Origin: Bolinopsis microptera
Taxonomy: Eukaryota; Ctenophora; Tentaculata; Lobata; Bolinopsidae
DNA: 64,000 bases
NCBI RefSeq assembly: GCF_026151205.1
Contig: NC_087082.1
Location: 3,947,408-4,011,407, forward strand
Direction: 5' to 3'
The notes beneath the pieces were generated by a model that saw nothing but the letters and a program-made list of their open reading frames with translations, made no database searches and was not told the DNA's origin. Both the position numbers and the translations under genes were made by a program. This document shows, one piece after another, positions 25,401-34,900 of the stretch. The stretch's first letter is position 1. Every line of letters begins with the position of its first letter.

Positions 25401-27828
25401 TACAGTTACTATTACTATACAATATCACTCCCCTAGGTTGGATTGGTTCGAGTGCGGCAGCAGCAGCAGGCACGCTCTCTCCGACTGATATGCGCTCTAA
25501 GTTCTGCACTGTGGCAGAGAACAAAGCTGAGTCCCTGACTCAACAGCTTGCCTCCATGGAGCGGAGCCGGTCAACTGCCTGCAGGAAGAAGTTTACTTCA
25601 CTTGAACTTACTGGTTCGTAATTATTAATTAGTTCAGAAATAATCCTTTGATACCATGGTATTAATAACAGTTTTATTAATAACCTAATCAAAGATGATT
25701 TCTCTTGGAGAATTTCTCTTTAGACTCTTAACTTGCGAACAAATTGAAGCAGCAAACTTTAGGCTAGAAACTTTATTGAATTGAAATAATCATTCCACGT
25801 AACAACGTCTTCTTCAGTTCTGTAATAAAATTGTTAAACATGTGTAAAAATTAACGACGGAAAGAAATTTAAAATAACATTAAAACAAAAACAGAGAAAT
25901 AAAATTTACGAAATATGACCCAAAAAAATGTAATTGCAAAAAATGTCAAAACAACAAAAAATACGACAAGAAGAAATGTAAGCTAATACAACTAAATACT
26001 GTACTACTCATGATACTAAACTAATTAGTAAACGTAAAACTGGTTGTTCAGAATTCACAGTTCATGTGTAAAAACTAATGATAAAATCAGCACTTACACA
26101 TGTTTAACAATTTTATTACAGAACTGAAGAAGACGTTGTTACGTGGAATGATTATTTCAATTCAATAAAGTTTCTAGCCTAAAGTTTGCTGCTTCAATTT
26201 GTTCGCAAGTTAAGAGTCTAAAGAGAAATTCTCCAAGAGAAATCAAGTTCAAATGCGACTCATAAATATAGCCCCCTTGAACTACTAATCAAAGATATTG
26301 ATAATATTATTTATAGCAATGATTGATAAAATCAATGATTTTATTTCCTTTTCGTAGGAGAAGTAAAAATTAAATCTGAGCTTATGTGGTATGGTTGCTA
26401 CACAATTAGTACAGAAATAATCCTTTGATATTATCATTGATTACAATTATCCTTTAATACAAATTAATAATACTGATAGTGCTAATTTTTGCAGGAGTGA
26501 TTAACAAAGATCTCCAGGATATGAGAGCCAGCGTTGCTCTGGACACTGAGGACACTGCTAGACGTAAATATTAAATTAATATTAATCATAATAATAACAT
26601 TTTTATTATCTACTTTTGTAATACCATAATATCTGTCACCCGTTAGATGTCCACTTTTTGCATTGCAGTTGTCAGTCTCCTATGATCTAAATATAGTTAT
26701 TGAATTTACTCAAAAATCAATGCAACCTTCGAATTTCACTGCCAGTGCTATTCTTATATTCAATATCAAAACAGTAATAAGAAAGTGACTCCTCGCCAGT
26801 CAATCCACGCCAGTCAATCTGGTGTTTGGTTCATTCATAGTTTGTCTGGTGTCTGGAATGAACTGTCCTTATAAGGTGGCTACTACATTTTAGTAATAAT
26901 AAGACAATATTATCTTATTGTTATTTGGTAACTAAGACTAAATTTTCCAGGTAAGATCATGTACAATTTTCATTGGTTTGACGACCTCTTAGCTGATCTA
27001 CCTTGTGCTAGAGACGATCCCAAATATCTCTCTGCTCTTCAGAAACTTTATGGTACTTTTAAATTTGTTTTGTATTATGATTATATTCATAATCATATTT
27101 ATAATTACATTAATAATCATATTTATAATTATATTTATATTTATATTTATATTAATTATAATTATATTTATATTTATATTTATACAATCATATAATCATA
27201 ATATCATAGAACAAATGAGTTCAACTTCAATTTTCATACTATAGCAATTTTAACTAAAGCAATCATCAGGAACTTAGATTAGATCTAAAAATATTCTCTT
27301 AATTTTAATCACATAATCATATTTCCTTCATAACATGTACACATTATTTGTACATAGTTTCCTTGCTATATCATTATATTACCTTAAATTTGTGTCTTAT
27401 GAATTGCACTTAAGTCATTTCAGCGCTGTCGCAGTCACAGCAAGCCCTAAAACGGTACACAAAAGAACGGTACTTCTCGATCATTCTGACTCTGAGAGAG
27501 TGGGAATTGCAGCTAGCCGAGGTTGCCAGCGTCTCCAAGGTGGGTATCTCCAACCAATCAGCTCGTCTTAATCTTCACAGTTATATAGACTGGAATCTTC
27601 CACGGACAACTAAGTGTGATATTTTTCCTGTCACTGTCACCACTATGTCCACTGTGTGTCACTCCGTCATTTCCTTGTCACAATGTCACTGATTCTGCAG
27701 CTAATAAAGAAGTTGAATTTTTGGCAGCTGTCATCCGTCTAATGAGCTATTCTACTTCAGTTTATACGAGAGAGGATTATATTTCTACCGGAGGCGGAGT
27801 ACAAAGAATGGTACCACCAATGTTATAA
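1410..27828 (+). CDS. CCDC60: CCDC60-like (DUF4698-type) protein, 14 exons
   Basis: Exons by position: 1410-1496, 1817-1936, 2247-2321, 2428-2577, 3740-3822, 4057-4161, 22054-22155, 24634-24770, 24920-25057, 25437-25613, 26495-26563, 26951-27052, 27424-27543, 27701-27828. All junctions are GT-AG and agree in phase, and the joined length (1593 bases) is divisible by three, giving about 530 aa; the human family member is about 550 aa. Family assignment is from remembered similarity to human CCDC60 along the length: AEMIIRHELN and VVKSGSNFFDV (about residues 108-136), VLRWFLEAM (about 215), MRSKF (about 352), HWFDDLLADLP (about 422), LREWEL (about 470) and REDYIS near the C terminus. A Ser/Thr/Lys-rich low-complexity stretch (about 245-335) separates the conserved parts. 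CCDC60 is expressed in ciliated tissue but its molecular role is unknown. The fifth, sixth and last junctions are supported mainly by phase. Exon 13 could instead end at 27539, which gives a shorter C terminus. Exon 2 uses a weak donor (AAT|GTTCGT). Confidence 0.72.
3838..3897. repeat. Two-copy tandem duplication, about 32 bp
   Basis: A 32-bp segment starting gttcccctcaacattccc and ending in attattata occurs twice in succession with small differences. It lies in intron 5 of the CCDC60-like gene just downstream of the donor at 3823. No function is visible. Confidence 0.8.
5372..5428. repeat. 19-bp G run and 15-bp C run facing each other
   Basis: An uninterrupted run of 19 G (5372-5390) is followed after 23 bases by 15 C (5414-5428). 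The pair can fold into a G:C hairpin, and the G run alone can form a quadruplex. Homopolymers of this length are also typical places for sequencing or assembly error, so the exact lengths are unreliable. Confidence 0.8.
6792..7744. repeat. Array of a 9-bp unit, TACTGTTGT, about 950 bp
   Basis: About 105 near-identical copies of a 9-bp unit (CTGTTGTTA in another register). Variant units (CTGCTGTTA, GTGACAGTT, TTTTGTGAC) recur in blocks, which shows local re-duplication. The whole array lies in intron 6 of the CCDC60-like gene. All three + frames are open only because 9 is a multiple of three and the unit has no stop. I do not regard the resulting poly-Leu, Val-Thr or Cys-Tyr peptides as genes. 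Confidence 0.95.
9112..10716 (+). CDS. Rhodopsin-like GPCR with Met/His-rich loop and repetitive tail
   Basis: Intronless reading frame of 534 aa starting at the ATG at 9112 (context AAAATGG). It has seven membrane segments: TM1 with GTLGNSF (about 25-31), TM2 with LCDL (57-60), TM3 with Cys86 at its start and HRLGRC (110-115) where DRY is usual, TM4 about 125-148, TM5 with LVPFIGT (247-253), TM6 with SWVP (289-292), TM7 with NPIVY (327-331). Cys86 and Cys160 can form the usual TM3-loop 2 disulfide. Extracellular loop 2 is about 75 residues and very rich in Met (14 in residues 164-221) with five His and several N-glycosylation sequons. After TM7 the cytoplasmic tail carries a 17-residue repeat (about seven copies). 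The ligand is unknown. The gene is nested in intron 6 of the CCDC60-like gene on the same strand and is paralogous to the GPCR at 12049-13098. A possible acceptor (TTCTCCAG, ending 9106) suggests an untranslated 5' exon. Confidence 0.88.
   Translation: MAKFLHSHTLHVLQVSYYIFVILFGTLGNSFVIYASYFYRTFQMGRTTVTFIRHIALCDLCFIVIPVLPSLITHFKQEYIFGGSFCVAEILIQSTIALAHISFVCLLALHRLGRCVRPNRAALVTQTVGSVLVVGVYLVSISVVMLTLGRSSNKADQGICRGFMGMSESNMLHHNMDHNVSGNAMTNMSSHNMSDMQNMQDMQEMASSEGTFRLMHGGMQMAEKLDTTNSTVMAVPAESIQLLLAILVPFIGTICANTAIWIVTCSRSQKFNYRPIITVSVISVQVILSWVPMMVILIFKHFEGNQDKQSHLDHLSLNLHLLGIITNPIVYTMFSQGFQSFLKQKMYDIITCYVCQPSTDECVAPEAAVVVRRQSSAHACGMVSTSPSIRLSLKSTTMTYSGEGTQGNQPYKPHYLDSSEGAQGNQPYKPHYLDSSEGAQGNQPYKPHYLDSSEGAQGNQPYKPHYLDSSEGAQGNQPYKPHYLDSSEGAQGNQPYKPHYLDSSEGAQGNHAHRPLFLGASIGVGSSGRRNSIC
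10320..10670 (+). repeat. 51-bp coding VNTR in the GPCR tail
   Basis: Five or six almost identical 51-bp units (17 residues, SSEGAQGNQPYKPHYLD) with one degenerate unit on each side. The near-perfect identity, down to single synonymous differences, points to recent expansion, so length is probably polymorphic. Each unit brings Ser and Tyr that could be modified in a receptor tail (inference). Confidence 0.95.
10717..12048. other. Spacer between the two convergent nested GPCR genes
   Basis: AT-rich sequence holding the 3' ends of both GPCR genes, which face each other tail to tail. An AATAAA is present near 11394 for the + gene. No coding frame, RNA gene or mobile element was recognised. Confidence 0.5.
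12049..13098 (-). CDS. Rhodopsin-like GPCR, nested, opposite strand
   Basis: Intronless 349-aa frame. Membrane segments: TM1 with LLGNCF (45-50), TM2 with ACDVL (77-81), TM3 ending in MHRLIRC (131-137) instead of DRY, TM4 about 148-172, TM5 with LIPFIGT (209-215), TM6 with SWLP (251-254), TM7 with NPVVY (293-297). Cys105 or Cys108 before TM3 and Cys185 in loop 2 can form the usual disulfide. The N terminus is short and has a Cys/His-rich stretch; loop 2 is short, unlike the + strand paralogue. Shared signatures HRLxRC, PFIGTI, SWxP and NPxVYT show that the two receptors arose by duplication. The intracellular tail is Ser/Asn-rich. It lies inside intron 6 of the CCDC60-like gene in antisense orientation. 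Ligand unknown. Confidence 0.9.
   Translation of the reverse strand: MKECEMHHLNCSHMKICTEEHSEDGETFDFYLLITYNILVVVVGLLGNCFVLYAAIAYKELANTCRISLLLIKHLTACDVLCLLFLGIPALSTYLCKLCLFRTECAMCLYTAYIRPALTSANFKFVFLISMHRLIRCYKPHTTLSLQPIFIEISALVVYVISAAEVILTYMTLKGSEFEISSHGCFAVVNNPPKDVLVVRFIHVGFAMLIPFIGTIATNIGLWVLACRASHKFDLRPLITVTVISGFILVSWLPFIIYMFQKYILKNTNSNVSDYAKIEEIAFNLVLLSMCSNPVVYTVFNKSLLGFLKTKLSVVCRACRGQVGQMNSHSSGSHNNINSNVQQSSNLAR
17957..17997. repeat. Interstitial CCCTAA (telomere-type) repeats
   Basis: Six CCCTAA/CCCTA units, one interrupted by a degenerate ACCATCA, follow the palindrome GGCGCC. Just upstream are three related AGGGCG-containing units on the other polarity. CCCTAA is the complement of the animal telomere repeat TTAGGG. 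The patch is short and degenerate, so it is either an ancient interstitial telomeric site or a chance microsatellite. Confidence 0.7.
19035..19100. repeat. Three copies of a 22-bp AT-rich unit
   Basis: The unit gatattttaattggttaatt occurs three times head to tail, close upstream of the 18-bp array. No promoter or other function can be argued. Confidence 0.85.
19154..19388. repeat. 18-bp tandem array, 13 copies
   Basis: Thirteen virtually perfect copies of GGTAACTATGGTAACACT. There is no spacer between units, so it is a minisatellite and not a CRISPR array. It lies in intron 6 of the CCDC60-like gene, about 2.7 kb before exon 7. The Gly-Asn-Tyr reading frame through it has no independent support as a gene. 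Confidence 0.95.
22925..23925 (+). mobile_element. 5'-truncated LINE fragment (reverse transcriptase C-terminal part)
   Basis: From about 22925 the frame encodes the region downstream of the catalytic fingers and palm of non-LTR reverse transcriptases: a KDLGVI segment, then ALIRPHLEYC...WNP, ESVQRRFTRLI, YSRRLEIL, a basic RRIRGDLI stretch, and YWNKLPPDV; it stops at 23760. This order is characteristic of Jockey/CR1/L2-type elements. The catalytic (F/Y)xDD region and endonuclease are absent, so the copy is dead on arrival, as expected for 5' truncation. The 3' end carries ACTTT-type short repeats (about 23903-23922), a common LINE tail. The element sits in intron 7 of the CCDC60-like gene in the sense direction. 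Confidence 0.8.
25696..26245. mobile_element. Fold-back DNA transposon with 152-bp inverted ends
   Basis: The first 152 bases (25696-25847) are the near-perfect inverse complement of the last 152 (26094-26245). Ends read TGATTTCTCTTGG and CCAAGAGAAATCA. The about 245-bp middle is A-rich and non-coding, so this is a non-autonomous element. A 12-base direct repeat, CTAATCAAAGAT, occurs just left of it (25685-25696) and again 40 bases to its right (26285-26296). That could be a footprint of the insertion, but the spacing is not that of a simple target duplication. It lies in intron 10 of the CCDC60-like gene. Confidence 0.85.
27070..27190. repeat. Low-complexity TATTTATAATTA tract
   Basis: About 120 bases of TATTTATA/TAATTA-type simple sequence, immediately after exon 12 of the CCDC60-like gene. 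Two frames are open across it only because of its composition. Confidence 0.85.
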
Positions 27829-28973
27829 CCACCGCTGATTGATTGCGGAGTATATGAGCTGATGCTGCAGATAAGATCGCTGGTTTCACTGCTGAAAATG
27901 TCCGCTGTTGCTATCTTTTAATCTTCTTTAGCCTCTCAGAGTGGTTCTTTAAGTTTCGCTGGTGCTCTTTTAGCTGGTTTTAATTTCTGTTTATATCTAG
28001 GGTAACTTTACTGTTTATGAAAATAGAAAACTGTAGGTACAGTGAATATAACTTGAAGCTTACTGTATATATTCACCACGGCATTTCCTCTTTGAAATAT
28101 CTCAAACCACTTACATTATAACGATAAAGTGGTAATGTTACCGCTAAAGTGGTTATTCGACCACTAATATTGTAATGTGTACTAAAATACTGTGACCAAA
28201 GCCGATCATTAAGCTTTTAAATGAAACTGTCCTGGCACAATCTGCTTTATATTTGAAATATTATTTAATTTTGACGGGTTGCAAGCGTTCAGTTTCAGAT
28301 AGTTTATTGTTAGATCTTTATTTGAGCATGGTTAAATGTTTTATTTATATTATTTGTCCGTTGTAAATATGTATGTCGACTTTCAGATTATTGTACATTT
28401 AACCTGCTGTATATCATTTCTCCGACTTGCTTTAAAGTTTACCGGTCATCAACTCGTAGGTGTTAAAACGTTACAACACACTAACATTAAACTTTTCTCC
28501 TCCCACCTCTAGTTGTGCCAAAAGCGTTGGCAACACGTGATTCACAGTCGTTTCACGGTTGTTTCACGGCCCTTCCACACGCGTTTCAGGCTCGTTACCT
28601 GGCAACTGGGATTCACGCCAGTGGCGCGTCTTTCACATACCTGAGCCGCAAGGTTTTCAGACTGTCGGTTTAACACACTTTGACTCTTTGTAATGTCAGC
28701 AGCCATTCCCACCTGTCAGCAGGTCCCATACCTAGAGCAGTCACGTGACCACAACCTGGCCGCTCACAGGTCCACATTCTTCGTTTATCTCACGTGATTG
28801 GTCAAATATAGTATTACGTTAAACTGGAGTATATTATTAGTTTTTAGGGTGTACGACCTTAACTTCGTGGCGATATAACCTGTTTACTTGGCGGTAGATT
28901 GTAGGCTCAGAACCTTGAGAAGTACTTCCCAACCGTTGCCTATATCCCGTATCTTCATATCTACAGACTGAGA
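27829..28973. promoter_or_regulatory. Intergenic region with three CACGTGA boxes before a candidate first exon
   Basis: The left part holds the 3' UTR of the CCDC60-like gene. The right part is locally richer in GC and contains three CACGTGA motifs at about 28530, 28742 and 28793, the last followed directly by TTGG (an inverted CCAAT). CACGTG is the E-box bound by bHLH-zip factors. Together with the ATG-plus-donor segment at 28974-29015 this looks like a promoter. The reading is an inference from composition and motif clustering only. Confidence 0.4.
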
Positions 28974-31900
28974 ATGGTGGAGCTTGACAGTCTCTACCAC
29001 TATGTCTATACCAAGGTTAGTAGTATTATATCTGACACTTTGTTCCAATTTTATGTTTAAGAATTTCGCTTTTCAAGCACTTTGAGACTATAATATTCGG
29101 AATTTTTGCGAGATAGATTTTAATTGCCAGATTCCTGCAGATGACGCATAATAAAAGGCATTTTGTTACATGTAGTAGCCGGTTAAATTAAACAGTGGCA
29201 GGATTGTTACCCAGCGAAGGGTAGTTTCAAGATTTATAAGACTTCCACCGGCTCATGTTGTACTGATTTGCCCGTGTCTTTCACTTATTAAAGTCGCTAT
29301 TAATAGCCATTTCCCACAACATGGCTTTGCTGTGTCTAAAATCTGGACCTCTTGTGGGCTTGACAAATCTAATCGATTACCTTAGCATTTACCTGAGCCA
29401 CGTTTGATTGTTAGACTGCTTACATAGTTATGGACCTGGCGGGACGCTGTGTTGATAAGTCCTTATAATAACATGCTTTGCTTGCAGTACAAAATCAGTA
29501 GTCTGTATTAAACGACACACATACACTGTCAGCTGTTTGAGCGACTAACTCTACCTTCATTGAATTGTTCATACAAAGAGACACACTCGGGTGTTTTGTC
29601 TCTGTTTTGTCTCTGTTTTGTCTCTCTTTTGTCTCTGTTCTGTCTCTGTTCTGTCTCTGCCTTGCCTCTGTCTCCACCTTTCTTGGACCTTTCTACCATT
29701 TTGGCATTTTTCTTCACGGACGTGCCAAGTTTTCTTCGTTGTTCATTGTTCATCTCATTTTCCAATGCATGGCTTTTCTGTTCCCGTCCGTACAACTGAC
29801 TGATGATTTTTTGGAGCTTCCATTTTTTCGTATATATATACAGAGAAAATATGCATTTATTTGTTCGGGATTTCTTACTTTTTGCCCTCTCACTATTCTG
29901 ATTATTATATTTATACTTATCTTCGCTTACTTAAAAATCTCAATTAGTTACCTTGATCGTTGATGAATATCGGATATACAAATCGTTAACGTGTCGTTTT
30001 TCCTTCGTACACGAAGCACAATCCTCTAAACTTGTAGGGCATCCCCACGGTACACTTGCTAGGCTATGAAATGTTTACTTCTAACAATTACTACGATGCC
30101 GTCGATGCCAATCAGTCACGTGGGCACTAATTACAGCTTTATTTAAGCTTAACCTACCGAAAGTCAGTGCCACTGTGGTAACCGTTAGTCCACTAGATGG
30201 CATAACTTTACCGACTGTTTTATGTGTGACTATCTGCTCGAAATTGAGGTCACCACAATATTTGTTGCATGTGGAAACCGTGTTATTCGTGTTTTGTGTT
30301 GTTTGGTTTGAAATTATATTCTTGTCCAAAAAGTCGCTGTTGCACTCAGGCTTAGATTAATCTTTAAATTGTGTTCATTGTTAGTTGACGGAGCTAGTCG
30401 TGCATAGGAGAGCTATTTGGACCTCGAAGGAGTGGATATTAGATTTTGGCGGGCTATAAATATTGTTCTTGCATTTATTTCTTATAACCTGTACTTTATT
30501 TCCACAAATTATGCATACATAAACAATATTTAGACAGTATTGGACTGTATGAGACAGTATTAAAACAATTATAAATCTCCAATAGCAGATTTTCAAAATG
30601 TACACAATATGAAGTTCAATAATCGGTCTTTACTTAAAAGATTATTACTTTCCCTTCTCAAGAAACAGGTAACCTAAAATATAATCCTGCAGTCTATTGT
30701 ATCAGTCTATCCTGCTTGTTGTTCATAATTTTTTTCTGACCTTGACAATATAAGAGCTATGCCTTAGCCTATCATTCAGCCTGTAGCAATATATACTGCA
30801 ATGTCTCATTCTATTGTCTACTCTCATGATGTCTCGTCTTTGTAGTTAATCTGACGAGTCAATACAGTATCTCTGATTTCTGGACATGATCACTATTAAT
30901 TCGGTTCACGAAGTCAGTTTAGAAAAGTGTGCTGCTCTATCATAGCCCCTGGCCTCCAACATTGCCCCCTATGATATGCCCCTGGCAGAGCCTGAACTCA
31001 AATACATCACGTCAATAACTTAAACTACATATCCTCACATTACACCGCACCGCATGAAGTTAAATGTAAAATGTAAGCCATTGGCCGTATTGTAGAACTC
31101 TATCAAAATTACTGGGGCGGTACCCTTTCTAATTCTATGTGTTATGTACTTCGTCACATGTTGCTTTGTTTTCTCTTGTTCGATCGTATGTAGTACTCGA
31201 GTACCACTCGAGTAGTAATCGAGTACTCGAGTATTACACGTACTTATTGCAGCTCCAAATGTACCATGATATGTATCTTTACTGGATCAGTACTTCCAGT
31301 TGAAGCTGAGTTAGAGTATTACTTCCAGTTGAAGCTGAGTTAGAGTATTACTTCCAGTTGAAGCTGAGTGGTGCTTCAAGCTGTACAGTACTCATACTGG
31401 TCTACGTGATAGTTGATACGATCTTTAGAGTCGTGGGTCCTGGTCTCGACTATGTCGAAACAGCGACAATTAGTAACATTTATTACAAATTATAGAATTA
31501 AACTTGTCAATCTAACCAACTAAAGATCTAATGTCAATGACAAATTTCGAGCTTCATTACTTTTTCAAACGAATAAAGGCAATTAAATCTCACAACTAAA
31601 TCTCACAATGAGCGTGGTACACGGGTTTACAATGGATCAGAGCTGCGACCAAAAATGTGTTTGAATGGGCTGACAAAGTGACAAGTATGAATTAGGGATG
31701 AGTAACAATCGGGACAGCTTGAAGGAGATGGCGCGACATTGCATGATCGGGGTGGCAGTCAGTTACCCCTCCATATCTGAAAATACAACATTTAAGAAAT
31801 TTACTCCTGAAAAATTAACGTGACTTGCTGAAACCTAATAATAAGCTTACAATGCCTGCAGAGATTACTGTGTTGCGAAACAGTTTGTGAGTTTGTATTT

Positions 31901-34900
31901 AGTGATTAAATGCAATTTTAGTGGGAGGCCGACTTCCAGGCCCCCTCATTACTAGGGGGCCAGGGAGATCAGATCATGTCACTAATTAGTGACGTATAAT
32001 TAGTTCCGCGGAATTTCAATTCTATTTATTTTGAACAGATGATAGAACTATCAAGATAGCACTATAACCTTCATGTACGTTGTTGTTGTCACGGACCTGA
32101 CCGATAACTTGTAATTATATGGGTAACGATGCGACTTCAAATCTCAAATCTGATTTATTAGAGAAAGCTAATTTATGCTCCTGGACTGTATTTAGATATC
32201 TGATGCAAATAACTAAATTATAACTCTATTTAACTCAAGTTAATTAAACATAATTGCATCTTATTGGGTTAAGATCTCATGTCACAAAGTAATAGATCTT
32301 ATTATTTCCTCATAAATTCATAACGTCGTTCCGAGACCACGCAGTAGACATCTTGAATTCCTTTAAATACCTTTAAATGTGATTCGTTGTCACTATTGGA
32401 TCCAATGTCTCCGTTTCCTTTTCACTTTTCTCCTGACCTCCACACAGACCGAGCATGTTTGCTCCTCATGACCTCATAATTGCGCTATTTTTTACGGCGA
32501 TAATAAGAAAAGTTAGCGTGGTAGGTTCTTCGTCCTCTCATCGCATAATGTGTGTTCTTTCCATTCGTGAAACTGAAACCATTGACAGCTTTGTATCGTA
32601 TAAAATCAGTCATCAGATACGTTCGCTCACCATATCCAACACACTCCAATTATTCTCTGGATATTAGAATATTTACCGCTCCTCCCAGTCAAACCAGGTG
32701 AGTATAACGTGTCACACTCCATTGGCGACAATGGAGGAAGTGAGAGAGTTAATTCAATTTGTTGTGATTTGTTCTCGAGCAGCTGTTTTAATCGCGTTCC
32801 ATTTCCGGTTGTGCCTGATCGAGCCAGTAACATTGCAACCAGTCTGCTGCTCAATCTCCGGACAAAATTTCACATTTGTCACCGCGCTGTCGTCAATCTC
32901 CGGGGAGTATTCCACTTTTTTATACTGTTATTCAAGTAAAGTCTCCCTCCCTCTCCGTCAAAATATCTACTCATTTCCTACTTCTTACTTAGGGCTAGAG
33001 TAGGTGTGAGGCCGAGATCTTGCCAGCCAATTTGATCATCAGTTGCAGATACCATTTTAGCTTGATTATGGCTGATATATAGTGTATGGCTTATATAGTG
33101 TATGCATATATTTTTTAATCAATCATCATCTTCAAATCAATTTTTAAACATTTCATTTCTAAACAATAATAATGGCAAATATAAATTTATCTTCATTCGA
33201 ATTAAATCATATGGTAAAAGATTTAATTGAAATACGAATAGATTACTACGTATGTGATAAGGTTTTAAATTGACTATCAGCATTCAGCCTTAGACGCAAA
33301 ACCTGCCATAATAGATTGGCAGCGGCAATTGCTGGAAGGGGCCTCATAAAGAGGGCCATAACTGCCGAGAGTTACGAAGTCCTAGCAGTTATTATAATAT
33401 ATTATAATTATATGGTGCAAAGGAGTTAAGCGAGGATGGCGGATGTGGTAATATAGTAATTATACACCATAAAAACATAAAGAGGACTATAGTCCTCTTT
33501 ATGTTTTTATGGTGTATAATTACTATATTACCACATCCGCCATCCTCGCTTAACTCCTTTGCACCATGAAAAATGGAGATCATTCATTGGCATCAAGACG
33601 TCTCATCTAATCTTAAGGTTTCTCAATTCGCACTATGTAGGTAATGGTATCTACATTTGAATAAATTCATTTGGGCAGTGTCGATTTCGAAATGATTTGG
33701 AAATAACTCCGCTCCTGGTTCAGCTTGCTCCCAATCCTTACTCATACTATTCAGCGTGATGATTTATTGATGACCAGTTCAAAATAATACGTACCAGTTT
33801 GAAATATTTTGAACAATAGAATAATTTCAATCTGTCTCGATCTCCTATAACAATAAGATCACAATACACGACAGATCAGAATTTATTACATATTTTACTT
33901 AACCTAATGTCTGTAATTTTAACTTAATACCTTTGTTATTTGTAGCTTACTTTTACGACCTAAATTTTGAAATTTTATATTTTCAAGGATTGCAATTGAT
34001 CACTCTTGAAAGTCGCGAAGCATATGATGATGGAATAATGGGCTGAATTAGCCTGCTTGTATTCAATGCGTTGTTTCATCAAATTTTCTTAACAATTTCT
34101 AAATTATAATTGTTTAAGTATCTCTGACGGCCGATCATATGCCACTATGATAGTAGCGTATGATACTAAAAATTAGCCTGCTTCAGCTTGTATTCAATGC
34201 ATTGTTTCATCAAATTTTCTTAACAATTTCTAAATTATAATTGTATAAGTATCTAGCTGACAGCCGATCCAGTGGCATAACGAAAGGCCCCGCCGACCCC
34301 GCTTTCCGGGGGGGGGGGGGGGGGGGGGGCAATCTTAAGGGGGCGCCAAATCGTCGTTCGAATGTGAGACAATTTCGAAAAACTTAACTACGGTACTAGC
34401 AAAACTGCGCGTTTTTATCTAGAACATCTTTTTTAGAGATTTTACCGGCGTATCGTCTAAAATCATCTAATTTGTTTAACTTCAAGGAAGGGTGCCGAAA
34501 GGGGAGGGGGCACCAACAGGGGGGGGGGGCGGCGCTTTTTCAGCGGGGGGGGGGGGGGGGGGGCCGGGGGCTAGGCTAACAGGCTACGTTACGCCACTGA
34601 GCCGATCATATGCCACTATGATAGTAGTGTATGATACTCAAAATTCCAAGCTCGGAACAACTCCCCTCTCTCTCTCCAGTGATAATGCTTTTTTCGTCGA
34701 CAACATCTGTTGTTATTTTCTTTGCTTCCTCTACACATCAGCCAAATTTTCTTTATTACACGTACAACGCAGCTCCATAACATGCAGCTGTGATAGCGAA
34801 ATTTTCAGGGAACCCTCTACAACTAGCTTGTAATGGTGGATCACTTCTGAGATTTTTACCAATAACCTAGATTAATATTGCCCCGAGCTGAAACTTCAAT

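Noticed and set aside
34492-34833. 113-aa + frame starting in G runs
   Set aside because: Its start lies inside the hAT-like element; only the part after 34679 has an acceptor, and no donor was convincing.
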